DNA of 64,000 bases from Nocardia neocaledoniensis (lineage in GTDB: Bacteria > Actinomycetota > Actinomycetes > Mycobacteriales > Mycobacteriaceae), in the NCBI RefSeq assembly GCF_003182135.1, contig NZ_QGTL01000004.1, positions 496,001-560,000 of the forward strand, in the 5' to 3' direction. Each line of letters starts with the position of its first letter. Within the stretch, counting starts at the first letter, position 1. Under the pieces are notes generated by a model. It was not told where the DNA came from and searched no databases. It saw nothing but the letters and a program-made list of their open reading frames with translations. The position numbers were made by a program, and so were the translations under genes. This document shows, in pieces, positions 1 to 6,760 of this stretch.

Positions 1-631
1 CCTGCCGCCCATCCACGCGAAGGGCAAGAAGGTCGTCATCATCGGTGGTGGCGACACCGGCGCCGACTGCCTGGGCACCTCGCACCGCCACGGTGCCGAG
101 AGCGTCCACCAGTTCGAGATCATGCCGCGTCCGCCGGAGGAGCGCGCCGGTTCCACCCCGTGGCCGACCTACCCCCTCATGTACCGGGTCTCCTCGGCGC
201 ACGAGGAGGGCGGCGAGCGGGTGTTCTCCGTGAACACCGAGCGTTTCGTCGGCAAGGACGGCAAGGTCACCGGGCTCGAGGCGCACGAGGTCAAGATGGC
301 CAACGGTCGCTTCGAGAAGGTCGAGGGCACCGACTTCACCCTCGAGGCCGACCTGGTGCTGCTGGCGATGGGCTTCGTCGGCCCGCAGAAGCCGGGCCTG
401 CTGACCGACCTCGGCGTCGGCTACGACGGCCGCGGCAACGTGCAGCGCGACAAGAACTGGGCCACCAACATCCCCGGCGTCTTCGTCGCCGGTGACATGG
501 GCCGCGGTCAGTCCCTGATCGTGTGGGCCATCGCCGAGGGCCGCGCCGCGGCCTCGGCGGTCGACAAGTTCCTCGAGGGCGAGACCGCGCTGCCCGCGCC
601 GATCCCCCCGACGGCGGTCGCCCAGCGCTGA
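1..631 (+). CDS. gltD: Glutamate synthase small subunit, C-terminal part (5' truncated)
   Basis: The frame is open from the left edge to a TGA at 629-631, so this is the C-terminal two-thirds or less of the protein. The NAD(P)-binding glycine motif GGGDTGADC is visible near the edge, followed by MPRPPEER. The C-terminal FAD-binding motif GDMGRGQSLIVWAIAEGR sits shortly before the end. The small subunit of NADPH-dependent glutamate synthase oxidises NADPH and passes electrons through FAD and Fe-S centres to the large subunit, which makes glutamate from glutamine and 2-oxoglutarate. gltB should lie to the left, outside the window. The last 82 bp of this gene recur at 1716-1798. Confidence 0.93.
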   Translation, partial: LPPIHAKGKKVVIIGGGDTGADCLGTSHRHGAESVHQFEIMPRPPEERAGSTPWPTYPLMYRVSSAHEEGGERVFSVNTERFVGKDGKVTGLEAHEVKMANGRFEKVEGTDFTLEADLVLLAMGFVGPQKPGLLTDLGVGYDGRGNVQRDKNWATNIPGVFVAGDMGRGQSLIVWAIAEGRAAASAVDKFLEGETALPAPIPPTAVAQR

Positions 632-643
632 TCGCTGAACTAG

Positions 644-675
644 AAGTGCCCGTGGACTCAGCTCCACGGGCACTT
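644..675 (+). terminator. Rho-independent terminator of gltD (first copy)
   Basis: A 13-bp perfect stem (644-656 with 663-675, arms AAGTGCCCGTGGA and TCCACGGGCACTT) closes a 6-nt loop and runs into TTCTGTTC. It lies 12 bp after the gltD stop. A diverged version of the same hairpin follows the second copy of the gltD end at 1822-1851. Confidence 0.85.
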
Positions 676-708
676 TCTGTTCGATCAGTCGGATAGGAAG
701 GGCTGTGT

Positions 709-1173
709 GTGCACGAGCCGTTGCCAATGCCGAGCAATCCGGAGGTAGTCGCGCCCGCACCCAGCGGCGGGACCGCCATCACGGCGGGGGTGCTCGCACT
801 GTTCGGGGGAATCGCCAGCGTCGTCGCCGGTGTGCTCGCCATCGTTGTCTTCGCGGCACATGGTGACGACAAGACATTTCAGCGAAACCTTATCGAGCTG
901 GGCGGCAGCCATATAACGCCGTCACTGGCGGTCGTCGTCGGGTGCATATCCGTGCTCGTCGGCGCCGTGCTGTTTGTCGGCGCGATCATGCTGTGCCAAC
1001 GCAGCATGGTGGGTCGCTGGATGGTGGTCGGCAGTTGCGTGGTGGTCGTCATCGGCGATGTGGCCGTGGCCGGGATCGAAGTACAGCCACCGAGTTACGG
1101 CCTGGTGTTCCCGATCATCACCCTGATCTTGGCGATGGTCCCCGCGACAAGCAAATGGCTCAATGGTACCTAA
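709..1173 (+). CDS. Four-helix membrane protein of unknown function
   Basis: A GTG-started protein of 154 residues. It has about four hydrophobic segments (roughly residues 17-45, 64-90, 101-122 and 127-146) and little else, so it is an integral membrane protein; I do not recognise the family. Its TAA stop (1171-1173) lies within the GGTACC repeats that precede the antitoxin gene. It sits inside the segment bracketed by duplicated gltD ends, so it probably travelled with the toxin-antitoxin pair. A link to the toxin is only positional. Confidence 0.6.
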   Translation: MHEPLPMPSNPEVVAPAPSGGTAITAGVLALFGGIASVVAGVLAIVVFAAHGDDKTFQRNLIELGGSHITPSLAVVVGCISVLVGAVLFVGAIMLCQRSMVGRWMVVGSCVVVVIGDVAVAGIEVQPPSYGLVFPIITLILAMVPATSKWLNGT

Positions 1174-1195
1174 TTGCGTACCAGTCTGGTACCAT
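1163..1195 (+). promoter_or_regulatory. GGTACC-type repeats before the antitoxin gene (candidate autoregulatory operator)
   Basis: Three related sites lie within 33 bp: ATGGTACC (1163-1170), GTACCAG (1178-1184) and the perfect palindrome TGGTACCA (1187-1194). They end a few bases before the antitoxin ATG at 1202. YefM-type antitoxins are known to bind palindromes with a TGTACA-like core next to their own start, so this is the expected place and shape for the operator. Binding itself is inferred. Confidence 0.5.
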
Positions 1196-1201
1196 GTCAA
1201 T

Positions 1202-1453
1202 ATGACTACCGCGATCACCGCCACTGACGCTCGCAAGGGCCTGTTCCCGTTGATCGAGCAGGTCAACCAGGACCACACCGCTATCGAAATCGTCTCCAAG
1301 AAGGGCAATGCCGTGCTGTTGTCCAAGGAGGACTACGACGCCATGGTGGAGACCGCCTACCTCTTGTCGAGCCCGGCCAACGCTGCTCGGCTATTACGCA
1401 GCCTGGAGGCTACCCGCCGTGGTGAGTACACCGAGCGGGCGCTGGTCGAGTGA
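1202..1453 (+). CDS. yefM: Type II antitoxin, YefM (Phd/YefM family)
   Basis: An 83-residue protein from ATG 1202. The frame extends upstream to 1163, but that extension would run through the operator repeats. The N-terminal half (TTAITATDARKGLFPLIEQV, then IEIVSKKGNAVLLSKEDYDA) is the DNA-binding/dimerisation fold of the YefM family. The acidic/basic C-terminus (LRSLEATRRGEYTERAL) is the flexible toxin-neutralising segment. It overlaps the toxin start by 4 nt (GTGA), the usual arrangement for translationally coupled pairs. Family knowledge: YefM alone or with the toxin represses the operon. Confidence 0.9.
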   Translation: MTTAITATDARKGLFPLIEQVNQDHTAIEIVSKKGNAVLLSKEDYDAMVETAYLLSSPANAARLLRSLEATRRGEYTERALVE

Positions 1454-1704
1454 AGGTTACCTTCACCGAAGACGGATGGGATGACTACACCCATTGGACT
1501 ATGACCGATCGGCGAATGGTGAAGCGGATCAACGAGTTGATCCGCGACATCACCCGCGATCCGTACGCCGGTATCGGTAAACCCGAACGGCTGAAGCACC
1601 TCGCGGACAACGCCTGGTCGCGCCGCATTGATCAGGAGCACCGCCTCGTATACGTAGTCATTGACAACATGGTGATCGTGCAGCAAGCCAGGTTCCACTA
1701 CTGA
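1450..1704 (+). CDS. yoeB: Type II toxin, YoeB (Txe/YoeB family endoribonuclease)
   Basis: An 84-residue protein, the canonical YoeB length. It begins at GTG 1450, which overlaps the antitoxin stop. Family landmarks are present: KRINELIRDITRDPYAGIGK, PERLKHL, the SRRIDQEHRLVY segment carrying the basic catalytic residues, and the C-terminal RFHY with the catalytic His-Tyr end. YoeB cleaves mRNA in the ribosomal A site when freed from YefM. All key residues look intact, so the toxin is probably functional and kept in check by the neighbouring antitoxin. Confidence 0.92.
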   Translation: MKVTFTEDGWDDYTHWTMTDRRMVKRINELIRDITRDPYAGIGKPERLKHLADNAWSRRIDQEHRLVYVVIDNMVIVQQARFHY

Positions 1705-1715
1705 CCAGTGACACG

Positions 1716-1794
1716 TCGGCCGTCGATGAATTCCTCGCGGGGCGAGACCGCGCTGCCCGCGCCGATCCCCCCGACGGCGGTCGCCCAGCGCTGA
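1716..1794 (+). pseudogene. Duplicated 3' end of gltD (remnant)
   Basis: Bases 1740-1798 match 577-635 of gltD perfectly over 59 bp, including the stop codon. The preceding 22 bp (1716-1737) match 554-575 at 18 of 22 positions. A one-base insertion in the G run at 1739-1742 shifts the frame between the two blocks, so this is not a translatable gene tail. It is a scar of duplication or integration at the end of gltD. Without the extra base the diverged block would read SAVDEFLAGE, compared with SAVDKFLEGE in gltD. Confidence 0.85.
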
Positions 1795-1821
1795 TCGCGC
1801 GCTGAGCAGCGAATACCCCCG

Positions 1822-1851
1822 GCGCCCGTGGACTTTCGAGTCCACGGGCGC
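1822..1851 (+). terminator. Rho-independent terminator following the gltD remnant (second copy)
   Basis: A 13-bp perfect stem (1822-1834 with 1839-1851; arms GCGCCCGTGGACT and AGTCCACGGGCGC) closes on a TTCG loop and is followed by TTTCGCG. Its core CCCGTGGA/TCCACGGG is shared with the terminator at 644-675, so the terminator was duplicated together with the gene end. The rest of the gene-free stretch 1852-2009 holds no other structure I can name; it should contain the promoter of the next gene. Confidence 0.8.
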
Positions 1852-2009
1852 TTTCGCGTCTCGGCGCCGGTAGCCACAGGTGTGCCTAGGGGGCTGAACT
1901 GGGTAGGGGCGCAACGGATTCGATGCGTCGGCAAACGACGTGGCTGATCTTCGGTGCAGCACATAGACTTTCCGTTATCGATGTGTAACCGGTGATCCGA
2001 GGGGGAGCT

Positions 2010-2636
2010 GTGCCGTTACCGCCGGGAACGATGGCCGGCCTGCATCGCGCCGCGGAGCGCGGTGATGGCACCGCCATGCACAACCTCGCCAACATCTACT
2101 ACGACCACAGCGATTTCGAGGCAGCCGAGTACTGGTTCCGCCGCGCGGCGGCCGCAGGCCACACCAGGGCGATGAACAACCTGGCCGTGCTGCTGGACAA
2201 GCTCGGCGATTTCGACGAGGCCGAGTCCTGGTATCGCCGTGCCGCGGCGGGCGGCAACGCCAACGCCATGTACAACCTGGCGACCCTGCTGTACCAGTGC
2301 GGCGACCGACGCGACGCCGAAACCTGGTACCACCATGCCGCTTACGCGGGCAACGTGGACGCCATGTACAACCTGGCCCGGCTCTACGAGGAGCAGAACC
2401 GGCTCGACGAGGCCGAGTCCTGGTACCGCGACGCGGCCGACCACGGCGACATCGACGCCATCAACAATCTCGGTATGCTGCTGCGGCGCCTCGGCGCGCT
2501 CACCGAGGCTCGCCGCTGCTTCCGTCGCGCCGCCGACTACGGCCACCCCCGTGCCATGGCGAATCTGGCCGCGCTGCTCGAAGCGCAAGGGGCCCATCGC
2601 GAAGCCGAATCCTGGTATCGCAGGGCCGCGGGCTGA
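2010..2636 (+). CDS. Sel1-like/tetratricopeptide repeat protein
   Basis: About 208 residues from GTG 2010, chosen because AGGGGGAG lies just upstream; an in-frame GTG at 1992 is the alternative. Nearly the whole protein is six tandem units of exactly 32 residues, with consensus AM-NLA-LL---GD-DEAE-WYRRAA-AG (starts at about 2075, 2171, 2267, 2363, 2459 and 2555; period 96 bp). The unit resembles Sel1 repeats shortened by four residues. Such helical solenoids are protein-protein interaction scaffolds. No signal peptide or membrane segment is visible, so it is probably cytoplasmic. The partner is unknown. Confidence 0.75.
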   Translation: MPLPPGTMAGLHRAAERGDGTAMHNLANIYYDHSDFEAAEYWFRRAAAAGHTRAMNNLAVLLDKLGDFDEAESWYRRAAAGGNANAMYNLATLLYQCGDRRDAETWYHHAAYAGNVDAMYNLARLYEEQNRLDEAESWYRDAADHGDIDAINNLGMLLRRLGALTEARRCFRRAADYGHPRAMANLAALLEAQGAHREAESWYRRAAG

Positions 2637-2723
2637 CCCTCGGCTACGTCCGCCGTGATTGTTCCGTAATGTTCGCGCGCTGATCGCCGGACCCGAAATG
2701 TGGGCTGAGCTTGAGGTTCCGGA

Positions 2724-2797
2724 GTTTGCTGGCGAATTCCCGCGAGGTTACTGAAAAGTATTGATACCGGGCGGTTTTCCAGCAAACCTCAGCAAAC
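2724..2797. promoter_or_regulatory. GTTTGCTGG/CCAGCAAAC inverted and direct repeats before the Roadblock operon
   Basis: The gene-free stretch 2637-2898 is more AT-rich than its surroundings. It contains GTTTGCTGG at 2724-2732, its inverse CCAGCAAAC at 2779-2787, and a further CAGCAAAC at 2790-2797, exactly 10 bp after the previous one. Spacing by one helical turn suggests protein binding sites in the promoter of the operon starting at 2899. This is a pattern-based guess. Confidence 0.3.
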
Positions 2798-2898
2798 AAA
2801 TTGGGGCACAGCAATTTTCCGGCGTTCGAGGTGCGGATGTTTGCGGGTGGGTATAACGTCTCGGTTCGATAACCGATCGATGACAGGGCGCGGGGCGT

Positions 2899-3285
2899 GT
2901 GAATTCTCTCGACGGCTGCCTGAAACGCATCATGGATATTCCGGGTGCGCGCAGCGTGACACTGGTGGATGGGGCCAGCGGGTTGGCGATCGCCGCGGCT
3001 GGAGTGCACGACATCGTCGACGAACACGAGGATGCGGCGGCGACGACCGACGTGCTTCGTGCGGTGCTCGGCTGTACGGCGTTGGCCACCGGCCGCGACG
3101 GTGACGACATCACCGAACTCATCGTGTGCCGGACCGGGGGATTCCACCTGCTGTACCTGGTCGACGGCGATTTCGACGGCCGCCTGTTCGTGCACGTCGT
3201 CTTCGACGGCGACAGCGGCAATCTCGGCATGGCGCGCTACCAGCTGCGCGGCGCGCTCGCCGAACTGACGGGCGCCGAACGGTGA
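2899..3285 (+). CDS. Roadblock/LC7-like protein, first paralogue
   Basis: A 128-residue protein from GTG 2899. Its pattern (IMDIPGARSVTLVDGASGLA, then DDITELIVCRTGGFHLLYLV, then LFVHVVFDGDSGNLGMARYQLR) parallels the fourth gene of the operon (4671-5042), including the closing NL-(GM/AL)-AR--LR helix. I therefore read both as paralogous Roadblock/LC7 folds. Such domains dimerise and in bacteria (MglB, CvnB) act on small GTPases or kinases. The gene is the first of four coupled genes and overlaps the next by 4 nt (GTGA). No GTPase partner is nearby. Confidence 0.65.
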   Translation: MNSLDGCLKRIMDIPGARSVTLVDGASGLAIAAAGVHDIVDEHEDAAATTDVLRAVLGCTALATGRDGDDITELIVCRTGGFHLLYLVDGDFDGRLFVHVVFDGDSGNLGMARYQLRGALAELTGAER

Positions 3286-4211
3286 GCGCGGCACTGGCGC
3301 AGGAGCTGCACCGGCTCGAGGAACAGGGCTCGACCGGCGTCCTGCGCGTCGGCGACGGTGAATTCCATCTGGCCCGCGGCGCGATCGCCTCGGCGGGCTG
3401 CCGGCGCACCATCGGGCTGGACCGCCTCGTCGTCGAGGCCGGGGTGGCCACGGCCGAGGACTGGCGTCGCGCCGGGGCGGGCGATCCCGGCCCGCTGCTG
3501 CACCGTCCCCGGCTGGAGACGCTGGCACTGCTGTCGGTCTTCGACGCCGCCTATCTGCTGCTCGCCTCCGCCGACGAACCGGAATTCCGGCCCGCGCCCG
3601 AGCATTGGCTCGCGCCGGTCTGCCGTATCGCGCCGCGCGCCCTCGTGCACGAATTCGCGCGCCGCAGCCAGCTCGAGCGCGGGCCGTGGCCCGCCGACCT
3701 CGTCGCCGCGGTCCCGGTGGTCCCGGTGGGCCGGATCCGCCGAAATCGCCTGGTGCTCACCGGCGGTCAGGCCGAGATCCTCGCCGCCGCCGACGCGCGC
3801 CGCAGCATCGCCGAGATCGCCCGCGACCTCGGTCGCACCACCTACGGCTGCCTCGTCGACGTCCGCGCGCTCACCAGCGCGGGCCTGATCCAGGAACCCG
3901 TCGAGGCGAAGCCGGCAGGCAGGCATCTCGCCCTCGCGCCGGACCCCGTCGACGACTCGGCGCCCCAACGACATTCGGCGCCGGAACCGCCGAACCCCAC
4001 CGTGCCCACACTGCCCAGACGCGTCCCCGCGCTCGGTGGCCAGGGGACGAACGAAAGATCCGGACGGCACGCGGTCGACGAGGAAGCGACCGCGACCGTC
4101 CGGCGACGCGGAAACCTCACCGGCGCGGCGCCCTACGAACCCGAACGCTGGCAGCAGGTCGACCGCGATGTACTCATCCGGCTCAGGGCGGCGTTGGAGG
4201 AGCTTGCGTGA
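3282..4211 (+). CDS. DUF4388/PATAN-like and winged-helix protein of the Roadblock operon
   Basis: 309 residues from GTG 3282, overlapping the previous stop (GTGA). The N-terminus (LHRLEEQGSTGVLRVGDGEF, HLARGAIASAG) looks like the DUF4388/PATAN fold, which often joins signalling proteins. A middle region (about residues 145-200, LVLTGGQAEILAAADARRSI and IAEIARDLGRTTYGCLVDVR) looks like a winged helix. It resembles the DUF742/CvnC partner of actinobacterial conservons. The last 90 residues are proline-rich and charged, probably disordered. It may link the Roadblock proteins to DNA or to another partner. Domain assignments are by eye. Confidence 0.55.
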   Translation: MSAALAQELHRLEEQGSTGVLRVGDGEFHLARGAIASAGCRRTIGLDRLVVEAGVATAEDWRRAGAGDPGPLLHRPRLETLALLSVFDAAYLLLASADEPEFRPAPEHWLAPVCRIAPRALVHEFARRSQLERGPWPADLVAAVPVVPVGRIRRNRLVLTGGQAEILAAADARRSIAEIARDLGRTTYGCLVDVRALTSAGLIQEPVEAKPAGRHLALAPDPVDDSAPQRHSAPEPPNPTVPTLPRRVPALGGQGTNERSGRHAVDEEATATVRRRGNLTGAAPYEPERWQQVDRDVLIRLRAALEELA

Positions 4212-4660
4212 CCGTGCGGAAGAAGCTGCTCGGTGAATGGAGGGGAAGGTTGTCGAAAGTGACGGTGCCCGAACGCAATACCGCCGTGCTCGCCGAACTG
4301 CAGTCGCTGCGCGAGCGGGTGCCGCGGCTGACCGGATCGCTGGTGGCCTCCAGCGACGGGATGCTCATCGAACACGACCTACCCGCGCACATCGAACCCG
4401 CGGGCATGGCCGCGATGGCAGCCGCGCAGCTGGCCCTGTCGTACCGGCTGGCGACCACCGCGCACGGCGGCGGGTTCAACGAGGTCGTCGTGCTCGGCTC
4501 CGAGGGGCAGGTGGTGATCTACGCCGCCGGCTACACCTCGCTGACCGTGCTCGCCGGCCCGGAAGTGAACGTCGGCCGGCTCCACCTGGAGTCGCGGCCG
4601 GTGGCTCGCGCCATCGCCGAACATCTGGCGATGACGCACCCCGAGAAAGAACTGGAGTGA
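4208..4660 (+). CDS. Roadblock/LC7 domain protein (MglB/CvnB-like)
   Basis: 150 residues if started at GTG 4208, which overlaps the upstream stop. A TTG at 4250 with a strong GGAGGGGAAGG is a plausible alternative that would remove 14 residues. The core VPRLTGSLVASSDGMLIEHD, then MAAMAAAQLALSYRLA, then GQVVIYAAGYTSLTVLAG is a standard Roadblock/LC7 domain, as found in GTPase-activating MglB and conservon CvnB proteins. It is the most typical Roadblock member of this operon and sits in a stop-start overlapped gene chain. Confidence 0.8.
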   Translation: MTVRKKLLGEWRGRLSKVTVPERNTAVLAELQSLRERVPRLTGSLVASSDGMLIEHDLPAHIEPAGMAAMAAAQLALSYRLATTAHGGGFNEVVVLGSEGQVVIYAAGYTSLTVLAGPEVNVGRLHLESRPVARAIAEHLAMTHPEKELE

Positions 4661-4670
4661 AAGGCTCGAT

Positions 4671-5042
4671 ATGTCGAACATGGATCTGGCGCTGAAGGAC
4701 ATGATGGTGATCGACGGCGCGATCGGCGCCGCCGTCGTCGATTACAACAGTGGCATGGCCCTCGGAATGCTCAGCAGCACCAAGGCTTTGGATCTGCAGG
4801 TGGCGGCGGCGGGCAACACCGAGGTCGTCCGGGCGAAGCTGCGCACGATGGAGCAGCTCGGCCTCAACGAGGACATCGAGGACATCCTGATCAGTCTGGG
4901 TACCCAGTACCACCTGATCCGTCCGATGACCGGACGCAAATCCAAGGGCCTTTTCCTCTACCTCGCCCTCGATCGCGGGCGCGCCAATCTCGCACTGGCC
5001 CGCCACCGCCTCCGGGGCATCGAAGAAGACCTCGAGGTGTGA
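4671..5042 (+). CDS. Roadblock/LC7-like protein, last paralogue
   Basis: 123 residues from ATG 4671, preceded by GAAAGG and 10 nt after the previous stop. The pattern MMVIDGAIGAAVVDYNSGMA, then EDIEDILISLGTQYHLIRPM, then LFLYLALDRGRANLALARHR matches the first gene of the operon. It forms a second copy of that subfamily in the same transcript. The two could form a heterodimer, but this is inference. No signal peptide or membrane segment is present. A 120-bp gap separates it from the cutinase gene, which probably has its own promoter. Confidence 0.65.
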   Translation: MSNMDLALKDMMVIDGAIGAAVVDYNSGMALGMLSSTKALDLQVAAAGNTEVVRAKLRTMEQLGLNEDIEDILISLGTQYHLIRPMTGRKSKGLFLYLALDRGRANLALARHRLRGIEEDLEV

Positions 5043-5164
5043 GGAAGAATTCCGGCCGTCATGTGGCACCGGCGCACCCGTACGCCTATTCTGTTCTGCG
5101 GCGAGGTCTGGGCCGACTTGACGGGGTTTGCTCGACTGTGCGAGCAAGGTTGAACTGGAGCGGT

Positions 5165-6064
5165 ATGCAGTTGAAGAAGGTTGTCGCGGCACTGGGCGTT
5201 GCCGCGGCGATGACTACCGGCATCATGGCAGCCGGCACGAGCGCGAGCGCGGCGCCGGGCTGCCCGAGTTTGTACGTCGTGGCGATCCCGGGCACCTGGG
5301 AAACCGGCCACGACAAGGAACCTGGGCCCGGCATGCTCGCCGGGGTGACCAACGGCCTACCCCGTAACACCGACGTCGACTACGTCACCTACGCCGCCAC
5401 CGCCTTCCCGTGGGAGGGCGATGTCTACGGCCAGTCCAAGAAGCAGGCCGTCGACGCCGCGCGCGGGTTGATCACCGCCAAGCTCGCCGCCTGTGGTGAC
5501 ACCGACATCGCGCTGGTCGGCTACAGCCAGGGCGCCGACGCAGCGGGCGACCTCGCCGCCGAGATCGGCACCGGCGTCAGTGCCGTCCCGCCGGGCAAGG
5601 TCAAGGCCGTCGGCCTGATCTCCGATCCGCGCCGCTCGCCCACCGACATCCAGGTCGGGCCGATCGCCGCGGGCGCGGGCGCCGGTGGCGCGCGGCCGGG
5701 CGGGTTCGGCTGGCTCAGCGACCGGGTGCGCACCATCTGCGCGGTCGACGATCTCTACTGCGCGACGGCCACCGACGACTTCGTCACCCGGTTCGCCGGC
5801 TTCCTGGCGCAGAGCTCGGATGCCAACCCGGCGAACATGTGGCGCTACCAGATCGAGGCGGGCGCCATCATCAACGACCTGATGGCGCACGGCGGCGTCC
5901 CGGTGCTGCAGGCGCAGCTCTCGGACTCGGCGAATCAGCAGCGGGCCAAGGACCTGGAGCGGTTCTACCGTTCGCAGGCCCACACCCTCTACGGCAGCTA
6001 CTCCGTCGGTGGTGGTCAGACGGCCATCTCCTGGATGCACAACTGGATCGCTCAGCAGGCCTGA
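5165..6064 (+). CDS. Secreted cutinase-family esterase
   Basis: 299 residues from ATG 5165. A signal peptide (MQLKKVVAALGVAAAMTTGI, cleavage near ASASA-AP) leads into a cutinase fold. The nucleophile motif GYSQGADAAGDLA is present, with the downstream Asp region AVDDLYC and a C-terminal His-containing region. Cysteines flanking the domain (CPSLYV, AACGDTD, TICAVDDLYC) fit the conserved disulphides. Actinobacterial members hydrolyse ester bonds in lipids or polyesters outside the cell. It stands alone and ends in a strong terminator shared with the convergent gene. Confidence 0.85.
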   Translation: MQLKKVVAALGVAAAMTTGIMAAGTSASAAPGCPSLYVVAIPGTWETGHDKEPGPGMLAGVTNGLPRNTDVDYVTYAATAFPWEGDVYGQSKKQAVDAARGLITAKLAACGDTDIALVGYSQGADAAGDLAAEIGTGVSAVPPGKVKAVGLISDPRRSPTDIQVGPIAAGAGAGGARPGGFGWLSDRVRTICAVDDLYCATATDDFVTRFAGFLAQSSDANPANMWRYQIEAGAIINDLMAHGGVPVLQAQLSDSANQQRAKDLERFYRSQAHTLYGSYSVGGGQTAISWMHNWIAQQA

Positions 6065-6077
6065 GACAGTTCACGGA

Positions 6078-6108
6078 AAAGGCCCGGTGTCGACGACACC
6101 GGGCCTTT
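6078..6108. terminator. Bidirectional terminator between cutinase and phosphatase genes
   Basis: A 13-bp perfect stem AAAGGCCCGGTGT (6078-6090) pairs with ACACCGGGCCTTT (6096-6108) around a 5-nt loop. A-rich and T-rich flanks on both sides suit termination of the cutinase gene and of the convergent gene ending at 6116. Confidence 0.85.
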
Positions 6109-6115
6109 CCTGTGC

Positions 6116-6730
6116 TCAGGCGCGGGCGAGGTTGCGCGGCAGCAGGTCCCAGACGTGGCCGTTCTCGTTGATGGTGGCCGCGGTGCGGGAGCCGGTGCGG
6201 GAGTAGAGGATCCGCGTCACCGAGCAGTAGTCGATCGGGAAGGTGAGCGGGCGGGCCAGGCCGAGGATGTCGGCCAGCAGCACGTTGATCACCCCGCCGT
6301 GCGCGAACGCGACCACCGTGTCGGTCGGCGCGGCGTCGGCGACGAGGGAACCGACCGTGCGCAGCACCCGATCGGTGAAGGCGGGCCCGTCGATCTGGTC
6401 GGGGAACAGCCCGGCCTTGATCCGCGTGTACACCTCGGCGAACTCGGTCTTGGCGTCTTCGATCGGGATGTAGGCGGGCAGATCGCGATCGTATTCGGCG
6501 AGATCGTCGAAGACCTCGACCGGCAGCTCGCGGGCTGCCGCGGTGGGACCCGCGGTGTCGCGGGCGCGGCGCTGCGGGCTGCTGACGATCCGGCTGATCT
6601 CGTGCGCGGCCAGCGCCGCGGGCACCCGCTCGGCCTGGCGCCGACCGATGTCGGTGAGTCCGGGGTCGGCGGCCGTGGTGGTCCCGACGACGCGATCGGG
6701 CTGGGCGTGACGCACGAGAATGAGCTGCAC
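6116..6730 (-). CDS. Histidine phosphatase family protein
   Basis: 204 residues, GTG start at 6730. The N-terminal LILVRHAQPDR carries the RH signature of the phosphoglycerate mutase-like phosphatases, with the second catalytic histidine in VVAFAHGGVINVLLAD near residue 150. The substrate cannot be told from sequence; actinobacterial members act on varied phosphoesters. It lies just after a bidirectional terminator and 30 bp downstream of another minus-strand gene, so the two may be co-transcribed. Confidence 0.8.
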   Translation of the reverse strand: MQLILVRHAQPDRVVGTTTAADPGLTDIGRRQAERVPAALAAHEISRIVSSPQRRARDTAGPTAAARELPVEVFDDLAEYDRDLPAYIPIEDAKTEFAEVYTRIKAGLFPDQIDGPAFTDRVLRTVGSLVADAAPTDTVVAFAHGGVINVLLADILGLARPLTFPIDYCSVTRILYSRTGSRTAATINENGHVWDLLPRNLARA

Positions 6731-6760
6731 GCCCTCACTCTACGAGCGCGACGCGCGGTC

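Noticed and set aside
636..1739. An integrase or transposase that would explain the gltD-end duplication
   Set aside because: Both strands were read; only the membrane protein and the toxin-antitoxin genes are present and no inverted terminal repeats flank the segment.
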